Assembly: GCA_964437515.1 (NCBI GenBank)
Contig: CAYTHB010000089.1
Span: 1 to 10,122, forward strand
DNA from: Sterolibacterium sp964437515
Lineage (GTDB): Bacteria; Pseudomonadota; Gammaproteobacteria; Burkholderiales; Rhodocyclaceae
DNA: 10,122 nucleotides
Reading direction: 5' to 3'
Position 1 is the first letter of the stretch. Every line of letters begins with the position of its first letter. The translations under genes were made by a program, and so were the position numbers. Under the pieces are notes generated by a model. It was not told where the DNA came from. It saw only the letters and a list, made by a program, of their open reading frames with translations, and did not search any database. Of the stretch, positions 5,157-10,122 are shown in pieces.

Positions 5157-5307
5157 TTTGCGCCGCGATTCCTCCGGCGTGCCGGAGATGGAGATAAATA
5201 AAAAAACAAAAGGACGCCCGCTTTGTTTTTAGTTGCAGTCGCCGCCGCGCCCAGGCGATGCGATCATGCCGGTAGCGTCGCACGCTGAATCTGCCAACGG
5301 AATCTAT
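5157..5307. other. Non-coding stretch after higA
   Basis: No gene is supported. A 7-bp inverted repeat, CTCCGGC/GCCGGAG (5172-5187), lies 15 nt after the higA stop but lacks a T run. A-rich and T-rich arms (5205-5211 AACAAAA, 5223-5229 TTTGTTT) could pair around a GC-rich loop and act as a weak terminator. Confidence 0.4.
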
Positions 5308-5336
5308 GGGGTCAAGTCTTGCATTGCAACATTTCG
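5308..5336 (+). repeat. GGGGTCA repeat, family C, copy 1
   Basis: GGGGTCAAGTCTTGCATTGC followed by AACATTT recurs at 6404-6430 with one change. It shares only the GGGGTCA core with families A and B. Confidence 0.85.
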
Positions 5337-5339
5337 AGG

Positions 5340-5383
5340 AATTAAAGGGGTCAATTAAAGGGGTCAGGGTCAATAAAATCCCC
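5340..5383 (+). repeat. GGGGTCA repeat, family B, tandem copy 4
   Basis: A 13-bp leading fragment AATTAAAGGGGTC (5340-5352) is followed directly by a full B unit (5353-5382) identical to those at 690 and 3281. The tandem start suggests one element landing in the core of another. Confidence 0.88.
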
Positions 5384-5395
5384 AACAGCAATAAC

Positions 5396-5501
5396 AATAA
5401 TAGTGGTCAGACCACGGTTCTCTGGTTCAGCCCCTAGCCCTCAGCCCATCGAGGGTGCAACAAACCCAACCCCATCTCGCCACAAGCGGGGTGGGGTTTT
5501 T
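5396..5501 (+). repeat. GGGGTCA repeat, family A, full-length copy (third)
   Basis: AATAATAGTGGTCAGACC opens the unit, so its core is changed to GTGGTCA, and the rest follows the full A layout through the terminator. It ends 50 nt before the hicA promoter. Confidence 0.92.
5468..5501 (+). terminator. Rho-independent terminator inside family A repeat
   Basis: AACCCCATCTCGC (5468-5480), CACAA loop, GCGGGGTGGGGTT (5486-5498), then a run of five T (5497-5501). It is the same stem as at 2409. Confidence 0.87.
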
Positions 5502-5551
5502 GTTGGGTGCGTTGGGTTTCAGCGTAAAACTGCGGTTTGTCTCCTACTTTA

Positions 5552-5580
5552 TTGACGGTATATCAATATTGATCTATATT
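5552..5580 (+). promoter_or_regulatory. hicAB promoter with palindromic operator
   Basis: TTGACG (5552-5557), a 17-nt spacer and TATATT (5575-5580) make a strong sigma70-type promoter whose -10 ends 7 nt before the hicA ATG. A perfect 12-bp palindrome, ATCAATATTGAT (5562-5573), fills the spacer and is well placed for repression by HicB, which has a DNA-binding C-terminus. Confidence 0.8.
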
Positions 5581-5587
5581 CAGGCAT

Positions 5588-5773
5588 ATGAACGGAAACG
5601 AAATTATCAAGCAATTAAAAGCTCAAGGCTGGAGAGTCAAGCGGGTTCGTGGCAGCCATCACATGCTAGAAAAGGATGGGCGTGTCGTACCGGTTCCCGT
5701 TCATGGTACCGCTGACATCGGCAAAGGCTTATTGGCCGACATCGAGCGACAAACAAATGTGAAACTGAAATAA
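5588..5773 (+). CDS. hicA: HicA mRNA interferase toxin
   Basis: This 61-residue protein has the full HicA layout: a basic N-terminal helix (NEIIKQLKAQGWRVKRV), the motif G22-S23-H24-H25 with the catalytic histidine H24, then strands (GRVVPVPVHG) and the closing D-I-G-K-G-L-L-A-D-I-E-R-Q (residues 43-55). HicA has a dsRBD-like fold and cleaves mRNA independently of ribosomes. Its length is normal and nothing looks broken. The ATG is preceded only by a poorly placed AGG, while a strong promoter ends 7 nt upstream, so a leaderless transcript is likely. hicB begins 9 nt after its stop. Confidence 0.95.
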   Translation: MNGNEIIKQLKAQGWRVKRVRGSHHMLEKDGRVVPVPVHGTADIGKGLLADIERQTNVKLK

Positions 5774-5782
5774 GGAGCAAAC

Positions 5783-6199
5783 ATGGACATCCGCTATCCC
5801 GCCGTTTTCGAGCCGCAGGAACCATCTGGTTTCTTTGTGCGCTTCATCGATATTCCGGAGGCGATCACCCAAGGAGAAACCACCGACGAATGCGAATTCA
5901 ATGGCGTTGAAGTGCTTTCTCTCATCTTGGAGGAATATATTGAAACTGGAAGGAGCATCCCGTTACCGTCGCAAGGGGTAAAAAACGCGCGCTACATTGC
6001 TCCGGACGCCAAAGTGCAAGCAGCGCTCTTGGTGCGCCAAGCGCGGGGAGATCGCTCGCTCGCGGAGTTGGCTCGCGCATTGGAAACCTCATGGCCTGCC
6101 GCCAAGCGCCTGGAAAATCCGCGACATTATCCAACCATGAAGCAGCTTGAAAAAGCTGCGGCCGCGTTGGGCAAGCGGCTGGTACTTACGTTTGATTGA
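5783..6199 (+). CDS. hicB: HicB antitoxin
   Basis: This 138-residue protein has an N-terminal partial RNase H-like HicB fold (MDIRYPAVFEPQEPSGFFVR, F-I-D-I-P-E-A-I-T-Q-G-E-T, then a helix ending in E-E-Y-I-E-T-G-R-S-I-P-L-P-S) and a C-terminal helix-turn-helix (LVRQARGDRSLAELARALET...YPTMKQLEKAAAALGKRLVL). It neutralises HicA and should repress the operon, presumably through the palindrome at 5562-5573. TAAGGAG (5771-5777) overlaps the hicA stop and stands 5 nt before the ATG, a strong SD. A partial family A repeat begins 8 nt after its stop. Confidence 0.95.
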   Translation: MDIRYPAVFEPQEPSGFFVRFIDIPEAITQGETTDECEFNGVEVLSLILEEYIETGRSIPLPSQGVKNARYIAPDAKVQAALLVRQARGDRSLAELARALETSWPAAKRLENPRHYPTMKQLEKAAAALGKRLVLTFD

Positions 6200-6207
6200 C
6201 ATTGGGC

Positions 6208-6250
6208 AATAATAGTGGTCGGCAATAATAGGGGTCAGACCACGGTTTTC
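6208..6250 (+). repeat. GGGGTCA repeat, family A, two partial copies in tandem
   Basis: AATAATAGTGGTC (6208-6220) is followed after 3 nt by AATAATAGGGGTCAGACC and ACGGTTTTC (6224-6250). Both lack the right half and the terminator. Confidence 0.88.
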
Positions 6251-6400
6251 TCCTTGCTTTGTGGCTATCAGGATGCTGTCGAACGTTTGCAGCTGACTTT
6301 GCGCCAAGCGAGTCACTTGGCCTATGAGCGCTATCCATCCGCCGCAATTCGTCTGGGGGATATCAAACGCAATACACGGGCATTGGGCTGCCTTGTCTGG
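6251..6400 (+). other. Unrecognised coding-like remnant between A and C repeats
   Basis: The open frame through this stretch reads like real protein (GYQDAVERLQLTLRQASHLA, then YERYPSAAIRLGDIKRNTRA) but has no start of its own, and both ends run into GGGGTCA repeats. I do not recognise the family. It is probably an internal gene fragment trapped between repeats. Confidence 0.35.
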
Positions 6401-6430
6401 ATAGGGGTCAAGTCTTGCATTGCCACATTT
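6401..6430 (+). repeat. GGGGTCA repeat, family C, copy 2
   Basis: ATAGGGGTCAAGTCTTGCAT followed by TGCCACATTT matches the copy at 5308-5334 with one base difference in the shared part. Confidence 0.85.
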
Positions 6431-6488
6431 TGTCCCTTTCCCAGAAAAAACAGTAGCGAACTTAATGGGTTGGACGGTGTTTTAGGAA

Positions 6489-6506
6489 AATAATATGGAT
6501 CAGACC
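6489..6506 (+). repeat. Degenerate family A leading edge
   Basis: AATAATATGGATCAGACC differs from the A lead at two positions of the core. It is the last such element before the IS remnant. Confidence 0.55.
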
Positions 6507-6859
6507 GTTCGCAGTGATCGGCGGTATATCCAACGGGTTGAAGTCCCGTGAAAGGAGTTGTCCGTGAATCGCCCTGTATTTCGTGGAGGCGGTTTGGTTA
6601 ATCCCAGATGTTTCATCAAGCGTTCCAGTACCTTGATGCGCTCGCGCTCATCGCTGGTTACATCGTCACGCAAGCCGTGATCAACCTCGTACTTGCGTAC
6701 CCATTCCAGCAGTGTGTGCGCCGAACAGCCAATTTTGGGGGCGATGGATTCAACAGCCGCCCACAGTGAGGGATACTCTTTGCGTTGTTCCTGCACGATG
6801 CGAACTGCACGCTCGCGGACTTCCTGTGAATACTTCGGCGTCGCTTTCCTGGTTTGCAT
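6500..6859 (-). pseudogene. IS3-family transposase OrfA, truncated
   Basis: From ATG 6859 (SD AAGGAGG just upstream on the - strand) the protein reads MQTRKATPKYSQEVRERAVR and continues with a helix-turn-helix typical of IS3 OrfA (IGCSAHTLLEWVRKYEVDHG, then DERERIKVLER, to about residue 77). Intact OrfA proteins continue with a leucine-zipper stretch leading to the orfB frameshift. Here the frame switches to unrelated sequence (LMKHLGLTKPPPRNTG...) and stops at 6500. It is a 3'-deleted gene that probably cannot make active transposase. Confidence 0.8.
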
Positions 6860-6908
6860 ACTTCCTCCTTTTGGGGAATTATGCCTCCTCAAAATCCGGG
6901 GCAATTCA
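6507..6908 (-). mobile_element. Remnant of an IS3-family insertion sequence
   Basis: On the - strand an IS end reading TGAATTGCCCCGGATTTTGA starts at 6908 and is followed by an SD and an IS3-type orfA. Only the first half of orfA remains; orfB and the other terminal repeat are missing. The left limit is set by where the A-like repeat begins and is approximate. Confidence 0.65.
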
Positions 6909-6910
6909 GT

Positions 6911-6938
6911 TTGAGTCGGAGCCGATATGGGGGACAAT
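6911..6938 (+). promoter_or_regulatory. Possible promoter for trpGDC
   Basis: TTGAGT (6911-6916), a 16-nt spacer and GACAAT (6933-6938) form a plausible sigma70 promoter immediately outside the IS end, about 98 nt before the trpG start. No leader-peptide attenuator with tandem Trp codons was seen between it and trpG. Confidence 0.4.
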
Positions 6939-7035
6939 AGCGACTTTCGTGCATTCGGTTCCAGACTATCGGCGCGAGGTATCAAGGCTGATTCACTGGA
7001 ACCATAGCCATACAGAACAAAAGGATAGCTGCGAC

Positions 7036-7626
7036 ATGCTGCTGATGATCGATAACTACGATTCTTTTACCTATAACATCGTCCAGTATTTTGGCGAGTT
7101 GGGGGAGGATGTTCACGTTTATCGCAATGATGCAATCACTCTGGAGCAAATCGCAGCATTGCAGCCAGCGCGAATCGTGATTTCGCCGGGGCCCTGTTCG
7201 CCGAACGAGGCTGGAATATCCGTACCGGCGATCAAGGCCTTTGCCGGGAAAATTCCCTTGCTGGGCGTGTGTCTGGGACATCAAAGCATCGGTGCGGCGT
7301 TTGGTGGGCGTATTGTCCATGCACGACAACTGATGCATGGCAAGACTTCACCGGTGCATCATCATGATATCGGCGTGTTTCACGGTTTGCCCAATCCGCT
7401 GACGGTGACGCGTTATCACTCGTTGGCGATTGAACGTGCCTCACTGCCGGAATGTCTGGAAATCACCGCTTGGACGGAAGATGGTGAAATCATGGGGGTG
7501 CGCCACAAGACCTTGCAAGTGGAAGGTGTGCAGTTTCACCCTGAATCAATCTTGACCGAATGCGGTCACGAAATGCTGAGGAACTTCCTCGACCAGACAG
7601 CCAACGGTGCGGGAGCACGCACATGA
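7036..7626 (+). CDS. trpG: Anthranilate synthase component II (glutamine amidotransferase)
   Basis: This 196-residue class I glutamine amidotransferase starts MLLMIDNYDSFTYN. It has the oxyanion-region SPGPCSPNEAG (50-60), the nucleophile Cys79 in GVCLGHQ and the His168/Glu170 pair in VQFHPESI, so the triad is complete. It supplies ammonia from glutamine to TrpE for anthranilate synthesis; some TrpG proteins also serve aminodeoxychorismate synthase (PabA). AAGGAT (7021-7026) stands 9 nt before ATG 7036. A longer in-frame extension back to 6712 is rejected because it crosses the IS end. It overlaps trpD by ATGA (7623-7626). The partner trpE is not in the window. Confidence 0.97.
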   Translation: MLLMIDNYDSFTYNIVQYFGELGEDVHVYRNDAITLEQIAALQPARIVISPGPCSPNEAGISVPAIKAFAGKIPLLGVCLGHQSIGAAFGGRIVHARQLMHGKTSPVHHHDIGVFHGLPNPLTVTRYHSLAIERASLPECLEITAWTEDGEIMGVRHKTLQVEGVQFHPESILTECGHEMLRNFLDQTANGAGART

Positions 7627-8651
7627 TGACACCCCAACAAGCGCTCCAGCGCACTATCGAACATCGTGAGATTTTTCATGATGAGATGCTGCATTTGATG
7701 CGCCAGATCATGCAGGGGGACATTTCTCCCTTGATGACGGCAGCCATCCTCACCGGTTTGCGAGTGAAGAAGGAAACCATCGGTGAAATCTCGGCCGCCG
7801 CGCAAGTCATGCGTGAATTGTCAACCAAGGTGGTCGTGGCGGATAACCGGCATTTTGTCGATATCGTCGGCACGGGCGGCGATGGTGCGCATACCTTCAA
7901 TATTTCTACGGCGGCAATGTTTGTTGCTGCTGCCGCCGGTGCCAAAGTCGCCAAGCATGGCAATCGCAGCGTGTCATCCAGTTCAGGCAGTGCTGATGTG
8001 CTGGAAGCTTTGGGGGCGGATATTCAGCTGCCTCCGGAACGCATCGGCCCTTGCATTGATGCCACGGGCATTGGCTTCATGTTCGCGCCCAATCATCATT
8101 CAGCCATGAAAAATGTGGCGGCTGTGCGTCGCGAAATGGGAATACGGACGATCTTCAACATTCTCGGCCCCTTGACCAACCCGGCAGGCGCACCCAACAC
8201 CTTGATGGGCGTGTTTCACCCTGATCTGGTCGGCATCCAGGTGCGCGTCATGCAACGCCTAGGAGCGAATCATGTGCTGGTCGTGCATGGCAAAGACGGC
8301 ATGGATGAGATTTCGCTGGGTGCGGCCACCTTGGTGGGTGAATTGAAGGATGGCGAAATTCGTGAATACGAAATTCATCCTGAAGACTTTGGGCTGGCGA
8401 TGGCATCCAACCGTCGCTTGCGTGTGGCCAACGCGGAAGAATCGAAGGCTGTGGTGCTGCGCGTACTCGCCAATAAACCGGGGCCGGCGCAGGATATCGT
8501 CTTGCTCAATGCCGGTGCCGCATTGTATGTGGCCAATATTGCAGAATCGATCAAGGAAGGCATCGCGCGTGCTCGGGAAGTGCTGGCTAACGGTGAGGCG
8601 CAGTCAAAACTCGATGTCTTTGTCGCATGGACGCGCGGAGAAACGATATGA
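7623..8651 (+). CDS. trpD: Anthranilate phosphoribosyltransferase
   Basis: This 342-residue enzyme transfers phosphoribose from PRPP to anthranilate, the second step of the tryptophan branch. Family motifs are intact: GTGGDG (83-88), the PRPP/Mg-binding KHGNRSVSSSSGSAD (111-125), the anthranilate-side NILGPLTNP (179-187) and the K-D-G-M-D-E motif. Length is normal. Two adjacent ATGs (7623, 7626) are possible; 7623 gives the ATGA overlap with trpG and implies translational coupling. It likewise overlaps trpC by ATGA (8648-8651). Confidence 0.98.
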   Translation: MMTPQQALQRTIEHREIFHDEMLHLMRQIMQGDISPLMTAAILTGLRVKKETIGEISAAAQVMRELSTKVVVADNRHFVDIVGTGGDGAHTFNISTAAMFVAAAAGAKVAKHGNRSVSSSSGSADVLEALGADIQLPPERIGPCIDATGIGFMFAPNHHSAMKNVAAVRREMGIRTIFNILGPLTNPAGAPNTLMGVFHPDLVGIQVRVMQRLGANHVLVVHGKDGMDEISLGAATLVGELKDGEIREYEIHPEDFGLAMASNRRLRVANAEESKAVVLRVLANKPGPAQDIVLLNAGAALYVANIAESIKEGIARAREVLANGEAQSKLDVFVAWTRGETI

Positions 8652-9457
8652 GTGCAGTCCATGATCGCCCCGATATTTTGAAAAAAATTCTTGCTACCAA
8701 ACAAGAGGAAGTCGCCGCTGCGCAAGACATACGTTCGCTCGCTGCCATTCAAGCCGACGCTCACGCACAACCGGCTCCCCGCGACTTCGTCGGTGCGATA
8801 CGCCAAAAAATTGCCGAGGGGCGCCCCGCCGTCATCGCCGAAATCAAAAAGGCAAGCCCCTCGAAAGGCATCATTCGTGCTGATTTCGACCCCGCCAGCA
8901 TTGCGGTCGACTACGCATTGCATGGTGCGGCCTGTCTTTCGGTGCTCACTGATCGCCCCTACTTTCAAGGCGCGCCGGAATACCTGCAACAGGCACGCAC
9001 TGCCTGCACCCTGCCCGTCATTCGCAAGGATTTTCTGGTCGATTCGTATCAGGTCTATGAAGCACGGGCGATGGGGGCGGATGCCATTTTGCTGATTGTC
9101 GCAGCACTGGAACTGGCGCAGATGCAGGAAATGGAAGCGATTGCCCATCAACTGGGTATGGCGGTGCTGGTCGAAGCCCATGATGCCGCTGAAACCGCGT
9201 TGGCACTGCAACTCAAAACCCCGCTTATCGGCATCAACAACCGCGATTTACGCAGCTTCGAGGTCAGCCTCGATACCACTTTGCAACAACTAGAGCAGAT
9301 TCCCGATAATCGTATCGTCGTCACCGAGTCCGGCATTCTCAAACCGGAGGATGTCGCCCTGATGCACCAGAACAACGTCCACGCCTTTCTGGTCGGCGAA
9401 GCCTTCATGCGCGCCCCCAGCCCGGGAGCAGAACTGGCGCGGCTGTTTGCGGGATGA
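8648..9457 (+). CDS. trpC: Indole-3-glycerol-phosphate synthase
   Basis: This 269-residue TIM-barrel enzyme closes the indole ring of CdRP to give indole-3-glycerol phosphate. Expected active-site residues are present: Glu65 and Lys67 in AEIKKASPSKG, Lys127 in VIRKDF, Glu176 in LVEAHD, Asn198 in GINNRDL and Glu227-Ser228 in VTESGI. It is monofunctional; no TrpF domain is fused. GCGGAG (8635-8640) stands 7 nt before ATG 8648, which overlaps the trpD stop. A longer start at 8627 is rejected because the conserved protein begins at 8648. It ends the operon, 41 nt before a terminator hairpin. Confidence 0.98.
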   Translation: MSAVHDRPDILKKILATKQEEVAAAQDIRSLAAIQADAHAQPAPRDFVGAIRQKIAEGRPAVIAEIKKASPSKGIIRADFDPASIAVDYALHGAACLSVLTDRPYFQGAPEYLQQARTACTLPVIRKDFLVDSYQVYEARAMGADAILLIVAALELAQMQEMEAIAHQLGMAVLVEAHDAAETALALQLKTPLIGINNRDLRSFEVSLDTTLQQLEQIPDNRIVVTESGILKPEDVALMHQNNVHAFLVGEAFMRAPSPGAELARLFAG

Positions 9458-9498
9458 AATCGCTACCTGATTCGCAAGAAATCTCCGCCAGAAATACG

Positions 9499-9521
9499 AA
9501 GAGCCGCATGTAGCGGCTCTT
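9499..9521. terminator. Hairpin terminator between trpC and the opposing brnA-like gene
   Basis: AAGAGCCGC (9499-9507), loop ATGTA, GCGGCTCTT (9513-9521) form a perfect 9-bp stem. The T-rich tract after it is weak, but the hairpin sits between convergent genes and could serve both directions. Confidence 0.75.
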
Positions 9522-9543
9522 CCATTTGGAACGGGGTCTTTAC

Positions 9544-9882
9544 TCACCACACTGGCGAGTGCGTCTTAAGCCAGTCTTTGAGCGCATCGTTCATTCGCGT
9601 CTGCCAGCCCGGGCCAGCTGAACGAAAAGCGGCCAGAATCTCACGGTCGAAACGGATCGCCACCTGCTCCTTGCTGCCGCTACCTGCTGGCCTTCCCACA
9701 GGGCGACGGGCAACAGCTTCACGCAAGCCTTGCGTCGCATCGGGCGAATCACTATCCGCCATCGGTTCGATGCCAGCCGTCACCTCACGCTTCAAACGTG
9801 CCCAGTCTGTCTGCGATTCGCCGCGGGTACGACGGGTACGCATTTCATCAAGTGTCAATGTCGTTATTTTCGAGCCATTCAT
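9544..9882 (-). CDS. BrnA-type antitoxin, apparently without an intact toxin upstream
   Basis: This 112-residue protein has a variable, acidic-to-basic N-terminal part and a C-terminal ribbon-helix-helix domain: KEQVAIRFDREILAAFRSAG followed by P-G-W-Q-T-R-M-N-D-A-L-K-D-W-L (about residues 71-105). The ALAAFR-x-x-G-x-G-W-Q-T-R-x-N-x-x-L pattern is the BrnA_antitoxin hallmark (PF14384). I chose ATG 9882; a longer frame back to 10101 is rejected because it runs through an inverted repeat and reads as low-complexity arginine-rich sequence. A brnT would be expected directly upstream (above 9882), but no frame there gives a convincing BrnT; one frame ends in a faintly BrnT-like GETATPSIAR (about 10009-10038) next to the repeat. 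It is probably an orphaned or decaying module. Confidence 0.85.
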   Translation of the reverse strand: MNGSKITTLTLDEMRTRRTRGESQTDWARLKREVTAGIEPMADSDSPDATQGLREAVARRPVGRPAGSGSKEQVAIRFDREILAAFRSAGPGWQTRMNDALKDWLKTHSPVW

Positions 9883-9914
9883 GATCCTAGAAACCGTAGT
9901 TGGACGCCTTCGAG

Positions 9915-10010
9915 TGTGTGCTTTTTGGGCTGTTTGGCAAGGCGCGATGAGGCGCATGGCCGCTCCCTGCAACGAAGAGCAACGAAGCCAGGCAGCCCAA
10001 AAAGCGTGCA
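9915..10010. repeat. 24-nt imperfect inverted repeat (MITE/REP-like)
   Basis: The arms at 9915-9938 and 9987-10010 match at 19 of 24 positions, including a perfect 13-bp core (GCTTTTTGGGCTG at 9920-9932 with its complement at 9993-10005). The 48-nt centre contains a CAACGAAG direct repeat (9970-9977 and 9980-9987). It lies just upstream of the - strand brnA-like gene. The remaining 10011-10122 shows no gene. Confidence 0.75.
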
Positions 10011-10122
10011 ATCGACGGCGTAGCGGTCTCACCCGCAAGGTGAAGGCAATAGATAATGAAAAACATACACCTGAATCCGTGGTCTTCTTGCTCAAAACCA
10101 ATGATAACCTATTGATTTTTTG

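Noticed and set aside
2337..5501. Integron attC sites or a CRISPR array
   Set aside because: The repeats lack the attC core-site pairs (RYYYAAC/GTTRRRY) and are not evenly spaced with short unique spacers. No integrase or cas gene is present.
5455..5715. Open frame of 86 codons upstream of and overlapping hicA
   Set aside because: It starts inside the A-repeat terminator and overlaps hicA in another frame, with no family resemblance.
6215..6493. Open frame of 92 codons across repeats A and C as a complete gene
   Set aside because: Its start and end are coded by repeat sequence (NNRGQTTVF and VKSCIATF). Only the middle looks like protein, so it is listed as a remnant.
6712..7035. In-frame N-terminal extension of trpG
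   Set aside because: It runs antisense through the IS3 orfA and its terminal repeat. The conserved TrpG start MLLMIDNYDSF is at 7036 with an SD.
8375..9211. Long antisense open frame (278 codons) across trpD and trpC
   Set aside because: It lies opposite two fully conserved enzymes, has no recognisable motif or ribosome-binding site, and is the usual shadow frame of GC-rich coding DNA.
9883..10101. N-terminal extension of the - strand BrnA-like protein
   Set aside because: The extension crosses the inverted repeat and reads as arginine-rich, non-family sequence. ATG 9882 fits the family better.

Overview
The window looks like chromosomal DNA of a proteobacterium, most likely a betaproteobacterium (for example Nitrosomonadales or Rhodocyclales). 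This is inferred from the tightly overlapping trpG-trpD-trpC order and from the style of the proteins; I could not search a database. It has two parts. Roughly 1-6500 is an accessory island of small toxin-antitoxin (TA) modules. Roughly 7036-9457 is a housekeeping tryptophan-biosynthesis operon. A remnant of an IS3-family element (about 6507-6908) lies between them.

The island, left to right and all on the + strand, holds: brnT-brnA; a DUF4160-DUF2442 pair followed at once by a REP-associated tyrosine transposase (RAYT, HUH/Y1 family); a truncated glycosyltransferase; a RelE/ParE-type toxin with a helix-turn-helix (excisionase-like) partner; a second, diverged DUF4160-DUF2442 pair; a HigB/Gp49-type toxin with an XRE antitoxin; and hicA-hicB. 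A lone BrnA-type antitoxin gene lies on the - strand after the trp operon.

The modules are separated by short dispersed repeats that share the core GGGGTCA and differ in their tails: family A (GGGGTCAGACCACGG), family B (GGGGTCAGGGTCAATAAA) and family C (GGGGTCAAGTCTTGCATT). Full-length A copies are about 105 bp, start with a REP-like imperfect hairpin and end in a Rho-independent terminator whose stem shows compensatory changes between copies. All three full A copies lie just upstream of a classical TA promoter. B copies lie just upstream of both DUF4160 genes. The resident RAYT is a natural candidate for the enzyme acting on these repeats. The island therefore looks like a same-direction TA cassette array built around GGGGTCA elements, with no integron attC sites visible.

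The translation signals follow a pattern. In the four classical modules the toxin comes first, has no convincing Shine-Dalgarno (SD) site, and has a -10-like hexamer ending only 6-7 nt before its ATG, as if the mRNA were leaderless. The second gene has a clear SD in each case. In the two DUF4160 leaders the SD (GGAG) is followed by CTCC right before the ATG and can fold into a hairpin. Both arrangements would lower translation of the first gene.

The trp part encodes anthranilate synthase glutaminase (TrpG), anthranilate phosphoribosyltransferase (TrpD) and indole-3-glycerol-phosphate synthase (TrpC), with ATGA overlaps and a hairpin terminator. trpE is not in the window. The IS remnant and TA island occupy the place where trpE is often found in betaproteobacteria.
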